A stretch of 32,280 bases of DNA from Bacillota bacterium (GTDB lineage: Bacteria > Bacillota > Clostridia > Ch29). Of this stretch, positions 22,800 to 30,656 are shown in pieces; positions within the stretch are counted from its first letter, which is position 1, and each line of letters begins with the position of its first letter. The notes under the pieces were generated by a model. The model was not told where the DNA came from and did not search any database. It saw only the letters and a program-made list of their open reading frames with translations. Location: NCBI GenBank assembly GCA_028686075.1, contig JAQUCT010000013.1:1-32280 (forward strand), written 5' to 3'. A program made the translations under genes and the position numbers.

Positions 22800-23747
22800 A
22801 TGGAATGGATGGAACTAATAATAGATACCACAACCGAAGGCAGCGACCTTGTGGCTAATGTGCTCTTTGAGGCGGGTGCGGCCGGAGTAGTTATTGAGGA
22901 CCCGGAGGACGTCCGAGCTTTGATACGGCAAAAAGGCGACTGGGACTATATTGAGCCCGGTGCCCTGAACGCCGAAGGGGATGTGGTGGTAAAGGGTTAC
23001 CTGCCAGTCGGCGACGGTCTGAACCGACGGCTAGATATTGTAAAGCTGAGGTTGGCCACTATGCCTCGACATTATGTAAGCTTGGGGACGCTCCTGTTTT
23101 CCACCGAAAGGGTGGAGGACGAAGAATGGGCGGAAAACTGGAAAAAATTCTATAAGCCGCTGAGGATTGGGCAAAATATAGTGGTAAAGCCGTCATGGGA
23201 GGACTACCGGCCCGGGGAAGGGGATATAATGGTTACAATAGACCCGGGGATGGCCTTTGGCACCGGTACCCACGAGAGCACGGTACTCTGTATGGAGCTT
23301 ATGGAGAAATATTTAAAAAAGGGCGACAGGGTTTTGGATATAGGCTGCGGAAGTGGCATACTGGCGGTGACGGCCGCTTTACTTGGCGCGGGAGCGGTGG
23401 AGGCTTACGACCTGCAGCAGTTGGCGGTGGATATTACCAAGAAAAACACAAGACTTAACGGAGTGGACCAAGTGATAAAAGCAAAGCAGGGGGACCTGCT
23501 GGATAGGGTCCGGGGCAGGGCGGACATTATAGTATCAAATATTGTGGCCGATGTCATAATAAGAATGGGCCCGCTTGTAACCGGGCATTTAAAACCCGGG
23601 GCGGTGTTTATCGCTTCCGGGATTATTCGGGATAGAAAAGAAGAGGTGTGTAAAGCCCTTTTATATAATGGAATGGAAATAATGGAGGAACGAAGGCGTA
23701 ACGAATGGATAGCCCTGGCCGCAAGGACGGGGGGACGGTCGAAATGA
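22800..23747 (+). CDS. prmA: Ribosomal protein L11 methyltransferase
   Basis: A 315-residue SAM-dependent enzyme that trimethylates Lys and N-terminal residues of ribosomal protein L11. An N-terminal substrate-recognition domain (about 1-100) has EEWAENWKKFYKPLRIG (108-124). The catalytic domain shows DPGMAFGTGTHEST (148-161) and SAM motif VLDIGCGSGIL (178-188), then SNIVADVI. The length is typical of the family (about 295-320). The 137-base gap after dnaJ contains a small hairpin (GACGG at 22730-22734 with CCGTC at 22740-22744), but no promoter was seen. The stop overlaps the rsmE start by four bases. Confidence 0.96.
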   Translation: MEWMELIIDTTTEGSDLVANVLFEAGAAGVVIEDPEDVRALIRQKGDWDYIEPGALNAEGDVVVKGYLPVGDGLNRRLDIVKLRLATMPRHYVSLGTLLFSTERVEDEEWAENWKKFYKPLRIGQNIVVKPSWEDYRPGEGDIMVTIDPGMAFGTGTHESTVLCMELMEKYLKKGDRVLDIGCGSGILAVTAALLGAGAVEAYDLQQLAVDITKKNTRLNGVDQVIKAKQGDLLDRVRGRADIIVSNIVADVIIRMGPLVTGHLKPGAVFIASGIIRDRKEEVCKALLYNGMEIMEERRRNEWIALAARTGGRSK

Positions 23748-24496
23748 ACAGGTTCTATGTGGACAAAAAGCAAATACTAGGTGAATGGGTAAGAATCACC
23801 GGCGAGGACGTAAGGCACATTACAAAGGTACTGCGGCTTGTTACCGGTGACCCGGTGGTTATTTGCGACGGAGACAATACCGACTATGAGGGCGTGATAG
23901 AAAGGGTCGGGAAGGACGAGGTAAAGGTAAGATTGGGCAAAGCATCGCGCTCCGGGACCGAAGCACCGGTAGAACTGGTGCTTTATCAGGCAATAGCAAA
24001 AGGTGCAAAGATGGAATTCATAATACAAAAGGGTACCGAGCTGGGTGTCGCTGCCTTTGTGCCGGTTATAACTTCCCGGACAGTGGTAAGGCTGGAGGAC
24101 TGGCGGGATACCCGAAAAAAGCTGCAACGCTGGCAGAGGATAGCAATGGAGGCTTCCAAACAGAGCAGGCGCGGCGAAATACCCGTAATGCGGCCGCCGA
24201 TGGATTTCGATAAGGCTATAGAGGAGATGGCCGGATACGGCCTTGCCCTTTTACTCCATGCGGGGGAGAGGGACACATCCATTGGTGCAATCCCCGGCCC
24301 GGTGGGGGACTATGCAGATATTGGCGTAATGATAGGACCGGAGGGCGGCTTTAGCGACGATGAGGTGAAAAGGGCCCGGGATAAAGGAATAGACGTTGTG
24401 AATATGGGGCCAAGGACTTTAAGGACCGAGACCGCCGGTATGGTTATCGCCGCAATACTAATGTACAGGTTCGGGGACTTAGGAGGCAGAGGATGA
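23744..24496 (+). CDS. rsmE: 16S rRNA (uracil-1498-N3)-methyltransferase
   Basis: A 250-residue SPOUT-class methyltransferase that makes m3U1498 in 16S rRNA. It begins MNRFYVDKKQILGEWVRITGEDVRHITKVLRLVTGDPVVICDG, a PUA-like N-terminal domain. The knotted C-terminal domain has VELVLYQAIAKGAKMEFIIQKGTELGV, ASKQSRRGEIP, IGPEGGFSDDEV and MGPRTLRTETAGMVIAAILMYR, all diagnostic. The start is ATG 23744, overlapping the prmA stop as ATGA; an upstream in-frame codon inside prmA is not needed. Its own stop overlaps the mtaB start. Translational coupling of prmA-rsmE-mtaB is likely. Confidence 0.96.
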   Translation: MNRFYVDKKQILGEWVRITGEDVRHITKVLRLVTGDPVVICDGDNTDYEGVIERVGKDEVKVRLGKASRSGTEAPVELVLYQAIAKGAKMEFIIQKGTELGVAAFVPVITSRTVVRLEDWRDTRKKLQRWQRIAMEASKQSRRGEIPVMRPPMDFDKAIEEMAGYGLALLLHAGERDTSIGAIPGPVGDYADIGVMIGPEGGFSDDEVKRARDKGIDVVNMGPRTLRTETAGMVIAAILMYRFGDLGGRG

Positions 24497-25797
24497 AAAG
24501 GGTAGCGTTTTATACGCTGGGGTGCAAGGTGAACCAGTACGAGACCGAGGCACTGGAGGAACTATTTATAAACGAAGGGTACAAGGTGGTGGATTTTAAC
24601 CGCGCTGCGGACGTGTACGTAATAAACACCTGCACTGTCACCCATCACGGGGACAGCAAATCAAGGCAGGTCATAAGACGGGCTAAAAGGAAAAACCCCG
24701 ATGCCGTTGTGGTGGTTATGGGCTGTTACGTTCAGGTCTCACCGGACGAAGTGATGGCACTGCAGGGCGTTGACGTTGTAATGGGAACGGCGGACAAGTC
24801 CAGGGTGGTCTCTCTGGTGGAAGAGGCGGGGAGGAACGCCCGGCCCATTAAATTGGTACGGGACTTTAAAAGCGATGAGGATTTTGAAGAGCTGACACTC
24901 AAGAAAAACCACAGGGGCAGGACAAGGGCCTTTGTTAAGGTGCAGGAGGGGTGCCGCCAGTTTTGTACATATTGTATAATCCCCTATGCCCGCGGGCCTT
25001 TAAGGAGCAGACCGGCGGAGAGGGTTTTAGGGCAGATTGAGAGGTTGGTGGAGCTGGGTTACCGGGAGGTAGTGTTAACAGGTATCCACGTTACGTCCTA
25101 CGGAACCGACCATGGTACCGATATCGACCTTTTAGGACTTATTAAAAGGGTACACCAGATACCGGGGCTGGACAGGATACGCTTAAGTTCCCTGGAGCCA
25201 ACCTACATCACACCGGAGTTTATAGAGGAGATTGCAGGGCTCCAAAAGGTGTGCAGGCACTTTCACTTATCCCTTCAAAGCGGCTACGACGAGACGTTAA
25301 AGAGGATGGGTCGGAGGTATACGACCGCGGAGTACCGTGAAATAGTGCAAAGGCTTAAGGAGACGTTGCCCGGGGTGGCGGTAACTACCGACGTGATGGT
25401 GGGTTTTCCGGGGGAGACGGGGCAGGAATTTAAAAAGACCTACGGGTTTCTGGAGGACCTCAAGCTTTACAATATGCATGTTTTTAAGTATTCCCCCAGA
25501 AAGGGTACCCCGGCGGCTGCCTTTGCAGACCAGGTAAGCGCAAGGGCCAAGGACGAAAGGAGCAGTGCTTTGATCGCCCTTGCGGCCCGGTGCCGAAAGA
25601 ATTTTCACGATCATTTTGTCGGAAAAAGCCTTAAGGTTTTGTATGAGCAAAGAAGTGGCCTATTGAAAGGACATTATGAGGGACTTACCGACAATTATAT
25701 AAAGGTGCTGGTACCGACCGACCAGAATTTAAATAACAGGCTTATTGAAACAAGGCTTTTGGAAAGCCGGGAGGATTATATGCTGGGCAGACTCTAG
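24493..25797 (+). CDS. mtaB: tRNA (N6-threonylcarbamoyladenosine-37) methylthiotransferase MtaB
   Basis: A 434-residue radical SAM enzyme that converts t6A37 to ms2t6A37 in ANN-decoding tRNAs. The N-terminal UPF0004 domain has three cluster ligands, C11 (TLGCKVNQYE), C47 (NTCTVT) and C78 (MGCY). The radical SAM motif is CRQFCTYCIIPYARG with C154, C158 and C161. The C-terminal TRAM domain (about 370-434) ends LIETRLLESREDYMLGRL. KVNQYE after the first Cys marks the MtaB/YqeV group rather than MiaB. It shares an ATGA overlap with rsmE. It is the last gene of the coupled translation-related cluster. Confidence 0.96.
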   Translation: MKRVAFYTLGCKVNQYETEALEELFINEGYKVVDFNRAADVYVINTCTVTHHGDSKSRQVIRRAKRKNPDAVVVVMGCYVQVSPDEVMALQGVDVVMGTADKSRVVSLVEEAGRNARPIKLVRDFKSDEDFEELTLKKNHRGRTRAFVKVQEGCRQFCTYCIIPYARGPLRSRPAERVLGQIERLVELGYREVVLTGIHVTSYGTDHGTDIDLLGLIKRVHQIPGLDRIRLSSLEPTYITPEFIEEIAGLQKVCRHFHLSLQSGYDETLKRMGRRYTTAEYREIVQRLKETLPGVAVTTDVMVGFPGETGQEFKKTYGFLEDLKLYNMHVFKYSPRKGTPAAAFADQVSARAKDERSSALIALAARCRKNFHDHFVGKSLKVLYEQRSGLLKGHYEGLTDNYIKVLVPTDQNLNNRLIETRLLESREDYMLGRL

Positions 25798-25879
25798 AAT
25801 ATTTCCTCTGGCGGGAGGAATTACAGGCTTGCTGTTGAATAAAGTATATACAACATTCCTACGCAAGGAGGTGAATGTT

Positions 25880-26224
25880 TTGGCGGATTGCATATTTTGC
25901 AAAATAGCCTCCGGAGAGATACCCGGGGATATGGTATACCAGGATGACAGGGTAATAGCGATAAGCGACATAGACCCCAAGGCTCCGGTACATATTCTTA
26001 TTATGCCAAAGGACCATATACCTTCCCTTAATGACCTTGACGAAGGCAGCAGCGATTTAATAGGCCACATTTTTATGGTGGCGGCAAAGCTTGCCAAAGA
26101 AAAAGGCATTGCACAAAATGGTTACAGGGTTGTCAATAACTGCGGTGTTGAAGGAGGGCAGTCGGTAGCACATATTCACTTCCACCTTTTAGGGGGACGG
26201 AATATGACCTGGCCTCCGGGCTAA
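25880..26224 (+). CDS. HIT family protein (histidine triad nucleotide-binding, HinT-like)
   Basis: A 114-residue protein of the HinT branch of the histidine triad superfamily, which hydrolyses purine nucleoside phosphoramidates and aminoacyl-adenylates. It opens MADCIFCKIASGEIPGDMVYQDDRVIAISDIDPKAPVHILIMPK, and the triad AHIHFHLLGG places H98, H100 and H102. A TTG start at 25880 is chosen because AAGGAGGTG (25865-25873) sits six bases upstream and the family normally begins xxDCIFCKI. The longer frame reaching back into mtaB is not real. It is followed by a new promoter for rpsU. Confidence 0.93.
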   Translation: MADCIFCKIASGEIPGDMVYQDDRVIAISDIDPKAPVHILIMPKDHIPSLNDLDEGSSDLIGHIFMVAAKLAKEKGIAQNGYRVVNNCGVEGGQSVAHIHFHLLGGRNMTWPPG

Positions 26225-26228
26225 AATA

Positions 26229-26258
26229 TTGACTTGATTTAAAAAAGTGATGTATAAT
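26229..26258 (+). promoter_or_regulatory. Promoter of rpsU-yqeY
   Basis: TTGACT at 26229-26234 and TATAAT at 26253-26258 are separated by 18 bases, just after the HIT gene. The resulting leader of about 108 nt contains two hairpins. Confidence 0.65.
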
Positions 26259-26259
26259 A

Positions 26260-26313
26260 GTCTATGTTGCTTGTACCGTCATAGACCCCACGGCTAAAGC
26301 CGAGGGCTTGTAC
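26260..26313 (+). other. Paired hairpins in the rpsU leader, one resembling an IS200/IS605 end
   Basis: GTCTATG (26260-26266) pairs with CATAGAC (26280-26286). Directly after, CCCACGGC (26287-26294), a TAAA loop and GCCGAGGG (26299-26306) form a second hairpin with one A-A mismatch. The octamer GCTTGTAC occurs twice, at 26269-26276 and 26306-26313. The second hairpin, read on the minus strand, looks like the CCCTCGGCTTTAGCCGTGGG end sequence frequent at IS200/IS605 elements. It could be a remnant of one or a ribosomal-protein autoregulatory structure. Confidence 0.45.
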
Positions 26314-26372
26314 AGCACACAACCACCCGTAATTACTGTGGAATTGTAGGCAGCGGAGGGAGGGATATATGG

Positions 26373-26558
26373 ATGTCAGAGATTAAGGTGAGGGATAACG
26401 AATCCCTTGAGAGTGCTCTTAAGCGTTTTAAAAGGGAATGTGCCAAATCTGGCGTACTTGCTGAGGTAAGGAGAAGGGAGCATTATGAAAAACCGAGCGT
26501 GAAGAGGAAGAAAAAATCCGAAGCAGCCAGGAGAAGGAAAACAAGAAGCCGATATTAG
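26373..26558 (+). CDS. rpsU: Small ribosomal subunit protein bS21
   Basis: A 61-residue very basic protein ([61 protein letters not shown]) that fits S21 over its whole length. It sits near the 3' end of 16S rRNA and helps translation initiation. GGAGGGAGGG precedes the ATG; an out-of-frame ATG four bases upstream is ignored. It is followed 17 bases later by yqeY, an arrangement conserved in Firmicutes. Confidence 0.97.
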   Translation: MSEIKVRDNESLESALKRFKRECAKSGVLAEVRRREHYEKPSVKRKKKSEAARRRKTRSRY

Positions 26559-26575
26559 GAAGGCAGGGGAGAAAA

Positions 26576-27019
26576 ATGACCCTAAAGGAAAGGCTTTTAT
26601 CGGATATGAGGACTGCCATGAAGGAAAGGGATTCCTTCCGCAAAAGCGTATTGACCATGGCGAGAGCTGCCGTGCTGCAGATTGAAAAGGATAAGAGGAC
26701 CGAACTGGATGACCGGGGCGTGATAGAGATTATAGCCAGGGAGGTCAAATCCAGGAAGGATGCAATGGAAATGTTTAAGCAGGGCGAACGGCAAGACCTC
26801 GTTGATAAAAACCAAAAGGAAATTGAAATACTGAGAGAGTATCTCCCACCTCAGCTTTCTGAGGACGAAATAAGGGTCCTGGTAAAGCAGGCAATTGAAA
26901 GGACAGGTGCCGGGAGCATTAAGGATATGGGAAAGGTTATGGGGGTCGTTATGCCGGATTTAAAGGGCAGAGCGGACGGAGGTACTGTGAACAGACTGGT
27001 TAAGGAACTATTACAATAG
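26576..27019 (+). CDS. yqeY: GatB/YqeY domain protein
   Basis: A 147-residue protein homologous to the C-terminal tRNA-binding region of GatB, as a free-standing protein. It opens MTLKERLLSDMRTAMKERDSFRKSVLTMARAAVLQIEKDKR and carries EIEILREYLPPQLSEDEIRVLV and the C-terminal GKVMGVVMPDLKGRADGGTVNRLVKELL, all typical. The exact function is unproven; a tRNA- or amidotransferase-related role is inferred from family. Its length is standard. A strong terminator follows. Confidence 0.95.
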   Translation: MTLKERLLSDMRTAMKERDSFRKSVLTMARAAVLQIEKDKRTELDDRGVIEIIAREVKSRKDAMEMFKQGERQDLVDKNQKEIEILREYLPPQLSEDEIRVLVKQAIERTGAGSIKDMGKVMGVVMPDLKGRADGGTVNRLVKELLQ

Positions 27020-27028
27020 CCATTCATG

Positions 27029-27054
27029 GCCCGGAATTAATTCCGGGCTTTTTA
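27029..27054 (+). terminator. Terminator after yqeY
   Basis: GCCCGGAA (27029-27036), TTAA, TTCCGGGC (27041-27048) is a perfect palindromic hairpin followed by TTTTT. It closes the rpsU-yqeY transcript. Confidence 0.9.
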
Positions 27055-27073
27055 AAATGCTAAATATTGCAGC

Positions 27074-27102
27074 TAAATGTCGAAGAATGTCTATGATATA
27101 AT
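27074..27102 (+). promoter_or_regulatory. Extended -10 promoter for the EEP-domain gene
   Basis: TATAAT at 27097-27102 is preceded by TGA (27094-27096). No good -35 is found at the right distance, so the extended -10 would carry recognition. Confidence 0.4.
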
Positions 27103-27141
27103 CGAGATAGGTATAGCCCTTTGGGTAAAGGGGGTGGGGGT

Positions 27142-28962
27142 ATGAGGAGAAACCTTGTGGCTGTGCTTGTCATAACGCTGGTCTTTTCAGCTATTGCTTT
27201 GATTCCCAAAGGATTTTCGCAGTGGGATACAAAGCTTGATTATATGGTGGATGAAAACGGTAAAAGTATCGAGATAAACATTACCACTCCGGTGTACATA
27301 ACATCGGTGCCGCTGGAGGTGTACGATGCCGGGGGCAGTCAAGTCCTTCAAAGGGAAATGGACGGGTATTTCACAAAGAGGGCGGAGAGTACCCGGTTCA
27401 ATCGGTTTATTCTAAATATGCCTCTTCCCGAAAGCATGCCTGTAAGGGTGGTACTTTTTCCTCGGTCTCGTATGGAAAGGTCCTATACCCTGACAAACCC
27501 CCAAGTTGATATAGACTTGAATGAAGGCCGGGCAAAGGCCTATCTCGAGGGAGACAGCGTTCTAAGCCTGACCGTGGTTAATGGAGATGCCACCGTCGAG
27601 TATTCAGTTGTTTCGGCGGAAGAAGGATGGCACAGCCTGGATATAAGAAGCCTTCCCGACGAGCTGGTGCAGCCGGGGTCCGCTCTGTATTTCACGATAA
27701 TGCTGCCCGGGGGCCTAAGCACAACAGTTACAAGATACGTACCCCAGGTGTTTGTGGACGCCGGTACGGGGTATACAAATATTAGAGGGAAGGGTGTAAG
27801 CGGAACCGTGCCGCGGATTGGAATATACAACAGTAGCAGTACGTTGAAATACAGGACCGGACAGGCCGTTCAATTTAAAGAGGGAGAGTTTTTGTTCCAG
27901 GAAAGCTTTGACGTAAGCGGGAGGGAAATAAAGGACGGCGACCGGCTTTTATTTGAGGAAGAGGGCTACAGCTTCAAGTTCGACCTGCCGTACTTTTTTG
28001 CCACGTACAACCATGAAGAAAACACTATATCGGGTACGGTATCAAGGCGTGGCAGGGTGGTATTCCGGGTGGGCTCGCAGTTCCTTGAGGCGGTGCCCGA
28101 CGAAAAGGGAAGGTTTAGCATTACCCTTGACCAACCGGTGGATATAACCCGTCTTATAAGCGTCAGAGGGGGATACGTTTCGCCCGCCGGTAATGAATAC
28201 TGGAAGATATTTGACTGGGGGCATCTTGTTAAGGCAACTCCACTCTTTAAGGGTTCACAGTTCGATATAAGAGTTATGTCCTACAATATCCATCACGGCA
28301 TTTCACGAAACGGAAAGCATGATATAGAAAAAATTGCAGATGTAATACAGGAAAGCGGCGCTCAGATAGTGGGGCTTCAGGAGGTGGATAGCCGTTTTGT
28401 AAGGAGCTTTTTCCGTGACCAGGCCAGGGAACTTGCGGAGAGGTTGGATATGTATTACTATTTTGGAGAAAACTTTACGCTGCTGGGGGCGGGCTATGGG
28501 AATGCGGTGCTTAGCAAGTTCCCGATAGTAAGTGCCAGCAACCTGCAGCTTGAGGGCAAGGGAGAGCAAAGGGGCGTAGTTTCTGCCACCATAGACATCT
28601 ACGGTAAAGAGGTTAATTTCCTGGTAACTCATCTGTCCCTTAACCGTTCCATAAGGGATAAGCAGCTCCAGCAGATAAGAAGGTATATAGGCCTGCTTGA
28701 GGATGAGGTTATTCTGGTCGGTGATTTTAATTCTACTCCCGGGGCCGGCGAAATAATGTATATTGAGAGAAGGCTAAAGGAAGCGGTTAAGGAACTGGGC
28801 AGGGAGGACCTGTATACCTTTGTCGGACGGGACGGGGTCAGGACACGTATTGACTATGTATTCCTTTCACCGGAGATAACGGTGTCCGATGTGTGGACGA
28901 TAGATTCCGATGCCTCTGACCACCTTCCCCTGTTGGCGAATATAGGGATTAAAGATTTATAA
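27142..28962 (+). CDS. Exported endonuclease/exonuclease/phosphatase family protein with large N-terminal beta region
   Basis: A 606-residue protein. A signal peptide or anchor lies at about 5-24 (LVAVLVITLVFSAIALIPKGFS). Residues about 30-370 look like several beta-strand domains with no enzyme motif. Residues about 374-606 are an EEP-fold hydrolase: RVMSYNIHHG, IVGLQEVDSR (metal-binding Glu), VGDFNSTPG (Asp/Asn), RIDYVFLS and SDHLPLLANI (catalytic His). Such domains cleave phosphodiester or phosphomonoester bonds of nucleic acids, inositol phosphates or sphingomyelin; the substrate cannot be told. The start is ATG 27142, with GGGTGGGGG upstream, rather than TTG 27121. It lies between yqeY and nfeD, which are adjacent in Bacillus, so it is an insertion into the conserved order. 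Confidence 0.85.
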   Translation: MRRNLVAVLVITLVFSAIALIPKGFSQWDTKLDYMVDENGKSIEINITTPVYITSVPLEVYDAGGSQVLQREMDGYFTKRAESTRFNRFILNMPLPESMPVRVVLFPRSRMERSYTLTNPQVDIDLNEGRAKAYLEGDSVLSLTVVNGDATVEYSVVSAEEGWHSLDIRSLPDELVQPGSALYFTIMLPGGLSTTVTRYVPQVFVDAGTGYTNIRGKGVSGTVPRIGIYNSSSTLKYRTGQAVQFKEGEFLFQESFDVSGREIKDGDRLLFEEEGYSFKFDLPYFFATYNHEENTISGTVSRRGRVVFRVGSQFLEAVPDEKGRFSITLDQPVDITRLISVRGGYVSPAGNEYWKIFDWGHLVKATPLFKGSQFDIRVMSYNIHHGISRNGKHDIEKIADVIQESGAQIVGLQEVDSRFVRSFFRDQARELAERLDMYYYFGENFTLLGAGYGNAVLSKFPIVSASNLQLEGKGEQRGVVSATIDIYGKEVNFLVTHLSLNRSIRDKQLQQIRRYIGLLEDEVILVGDFNSTPGAGEIMYIERRLKEAVKELGREDLYTFVGRDGVRTRIDYVFLSPEITVSDVWTIDSDASDHLPLLANIGIKDL

Positions 28963-28983
28963 CAGATCATAGATTATAGAGGA

Positions 28984-29066
28984 ATGGGGACATGCCACAG
29001 CAACGAATCCTAATGGGGACATACCTTGGCCATAAAGGAATACCTAATATGAAGATGTGTCCCCAT
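28984..29066. repeat. ATGGGGACAT repeats, two direct and one inverted
   Basis: ATGGGGACAT occurs at 28984-28993 and again at 29013-29022. The inverse TGTCCCCAT lies at 29058-29066 and can pair with the second copy. This is the same GGGGACA/TGTCCCC theme as at 14727-14808. No ORF is present. It abuts MITE-like copy D. Confidence 0.5.
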
Positions 29067-29072
29067 ACCTTA

Positions 29073-29218
29073 ATATATATATAACGTGAAAAAGATTTTA
29101 CACATCTGTCATCCTGCGCGAAGCGAAGAATCTTTCAGAGGGCAAATAAAGGTCTTTCAGTCGTTCCTCCTTCAGGATGACACATTTTATATAACTTTAT
29201 TAACACTTTGTATATAAC
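29073..29218. repeat. MITE-like inverted-repeat element, copy D (opposite orientation)
   Basis: The left end has ATATATATAACGTGAAAAAG leading to CTGTCATCCTG; the right end has AGGATGACACATTTTATATA to ACTTTGTATATAAC. The reverse complement of the interior (CTGAAGGAGGAACGACTGAA) matches the left part of copy C. At about 146 bp it is the shortest copy and lacks the duplicated CGCTCAGGATGACA block. Together with the GGGGACA repeats it fills most of the 355-base gap before nfeD. Confidence 0.6.
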
Positions 29219-29263
29219 AGCGGTGTGTCGCCTTACCTTTGTTAAAAAGCGTAGATTGATATA

Positions 29264-29292
29264 TTGTAAATAGCGTATAAATAAAATATAAT
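29264..29292 (+). promoter_or_regulatory. Promoter of the nfeD-floA operon
   Basis: TTGTAA at 29264-29269 and TATAAT at 29287-29292 are separated by 17 bases, about 25 bases upstream of the nfeD start. It looks sigma-A-like; no sigma-W-type AAC...CGTA promoter, as used in Bacillus, was recognised. Confidence 0.6.
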
Positions 29293-29317
29293 TGGATGTA
29301 TGGAGGGGGGAAAGTTT

Positions 29318-30619
29318 ATGAGACTTAGCAGGACGTTTGCAGCAATTTTTTTAGTCTTTGTTTTAATGACGGCCTTGACGCCCTTGGCGGGGCAGGCCGC
29401 AGCACAATCTGATACTGTATACTATATACCAGTAAAGGGCGAGATTAATCCGGCCATAGCGTCCTTCATATCAAGCGAGTTGGATACTGCCTATAAGGAG
29501 GGGGCCTCAGCTGTTGTACTTGAGATATCCACCCTTGGAGGCAGGGTGAACTCCGCACTGGATATAAGTGAAGACATAATAGCCTCCGGTATCCCCACCA
29601 TTGCCTATATAAAGGATAAGGCCATATCCGCCGGGGTGTTGATAGCCATATCCGCCGAAAAGGTAGTAATGGCACCGGGGAGCAGCATAGGCTCCGCAGA
29701 GACCATACCCTACAACGAGAAGAATATCTCCTTCTGGACCGGGGAACTAAAAAAAGTGGCCGAGCTAAGGGAAAGGGATATCGAAGTGATAGCGGCTATG
29801 GCGGACAGGGATATAGAGATTCCCGACCTGGTTGACAAGGGAAAGCTATTGAATCTTTCCACTGCAAAGGCGGTTGAGCTGGGGATTGCGGATACAACCG
29901 TATCCTCAAGACAGGAACTGAACCAGTGGCTGGGTCTGGGTTCGGCAAGGACGGTTGTGGCGGAGGAAAACTACCAGATCAAGTTGGCTAAGTTGGTAAG
30001 TAGCACCACCGTCAGTGCCATACTCCTTACGCTGGGGTTAGGCGGTATAATAGCCGAATTGTTCATACCCGGTTTTGGACTGCCCGGCACCGTAGGGCTT
30101 TTGTCCTTCGGGCTATTCTTCGCAGGCAGTATGCTGGCAGGATACGCCGGATGGTCTGCGGTAATACTGTTTGTGGTCGGTATAATACTTCTGCTGGTGG
30201 AATTGGTGGTGCCGGGTTTTGGGTTCCCCGGCATTGGCGGTATACTAAGCATATTTGCCAGCATTTTCATGGCATCGGTTTCCGCAGCCCAGGCGGTTGT
30301 TTCCCTTACCACTGCAATAGTACTGAGCATAATACTGACGGTTTTGCTTTTTAAATACGCACCCCGCAGCAAGTATTTCGATCGCCTTATACTGTCGACG
30401 CAGTTAAAGACGGAAGAGGGATACGTAGGAATGGGTGACCATTCATCCATAGTCGGGCGCGAAGGAACGGCCGTAACACCCCTAAGGCCCGCCGGGACTG
30501 CCGATATTGACGGACAGAGAATGGACGTGGTCACCATGGGAGATTATATAAAGGTGGGAGAAAGCATAAAAGTACTAAGGGTAGAAGGCAATAGAATTAT
30601 TGTGACAAAAAACGGTTAA
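29318..30619 (+). CDS. NfeD-family membrane protein with ClpP-like serine protease domain
   Basis: A 433-residue long-form NfeD protein. The signal peptide covers residues 1-30. A ClpP-fold domain follows (about 33-215) with VVLEISTLGGRVNSALDISEDI, and KAISAGVLIAISAEKVVMAPGSSIGSAET, where S104 aligns with the catalytic Ser of this class; a Lys at about 145 is at the right distance for the Ser-Lys dyad. Four to five membrane helices (about 233-350) and a C-terminal OB-fold (about 370-433, SIVGREGTAVTPLRPAGTADIDGQRMDVVTMGDYIKVGESIKVLRVEGNRIIV) complete it. NfeD partners flotillin-type proteins; floA is next. The start is ATG 29318 with GGAGGGGGG upstream. B. subtilis yqeZ is the counterpart. 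Confidence 0.93.
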   Translation: MRLSRTFAAIFLVFVLMTALTPLAGQAAAQSDTVYYIPVKGEINPAIASFISSELDTAYKEGASAVVLEISTLGGRVNSALDISEDIIASGIPTIAYIKDKAISAGVLIAISAEKVVMAPGSSIGSAETIPYNEKNISFWTGELKKVAELRERDIEVIAAMADRDIEIPDLVDKGKLLNLSTAKAVELGIADTTVSSRQELNQWLGLGSARTVVAEENYQIKLAKLVSSTTVSAILLTLGLGGIIAELFIPGFGLPGTVGLLSFGLFFAGSMLAGYAGWSAVILFVVGIILLLVELVVPGFGFPGIGGILSIFASIFMASVSAAQAVVSLTTAIVLSIILTVLLFKYAPRSKYFDRLILSTQLKTEEGYVGMGDHSSIVGREGTAVTPLRPAGTADIDGQRMDVVTMGDYIKVGESIKVLRVEGNRIIVTKNG

Positions 30620-30656
30620 AACATAACCGAATACCTTAATAGGGAGGAATAAGTTT

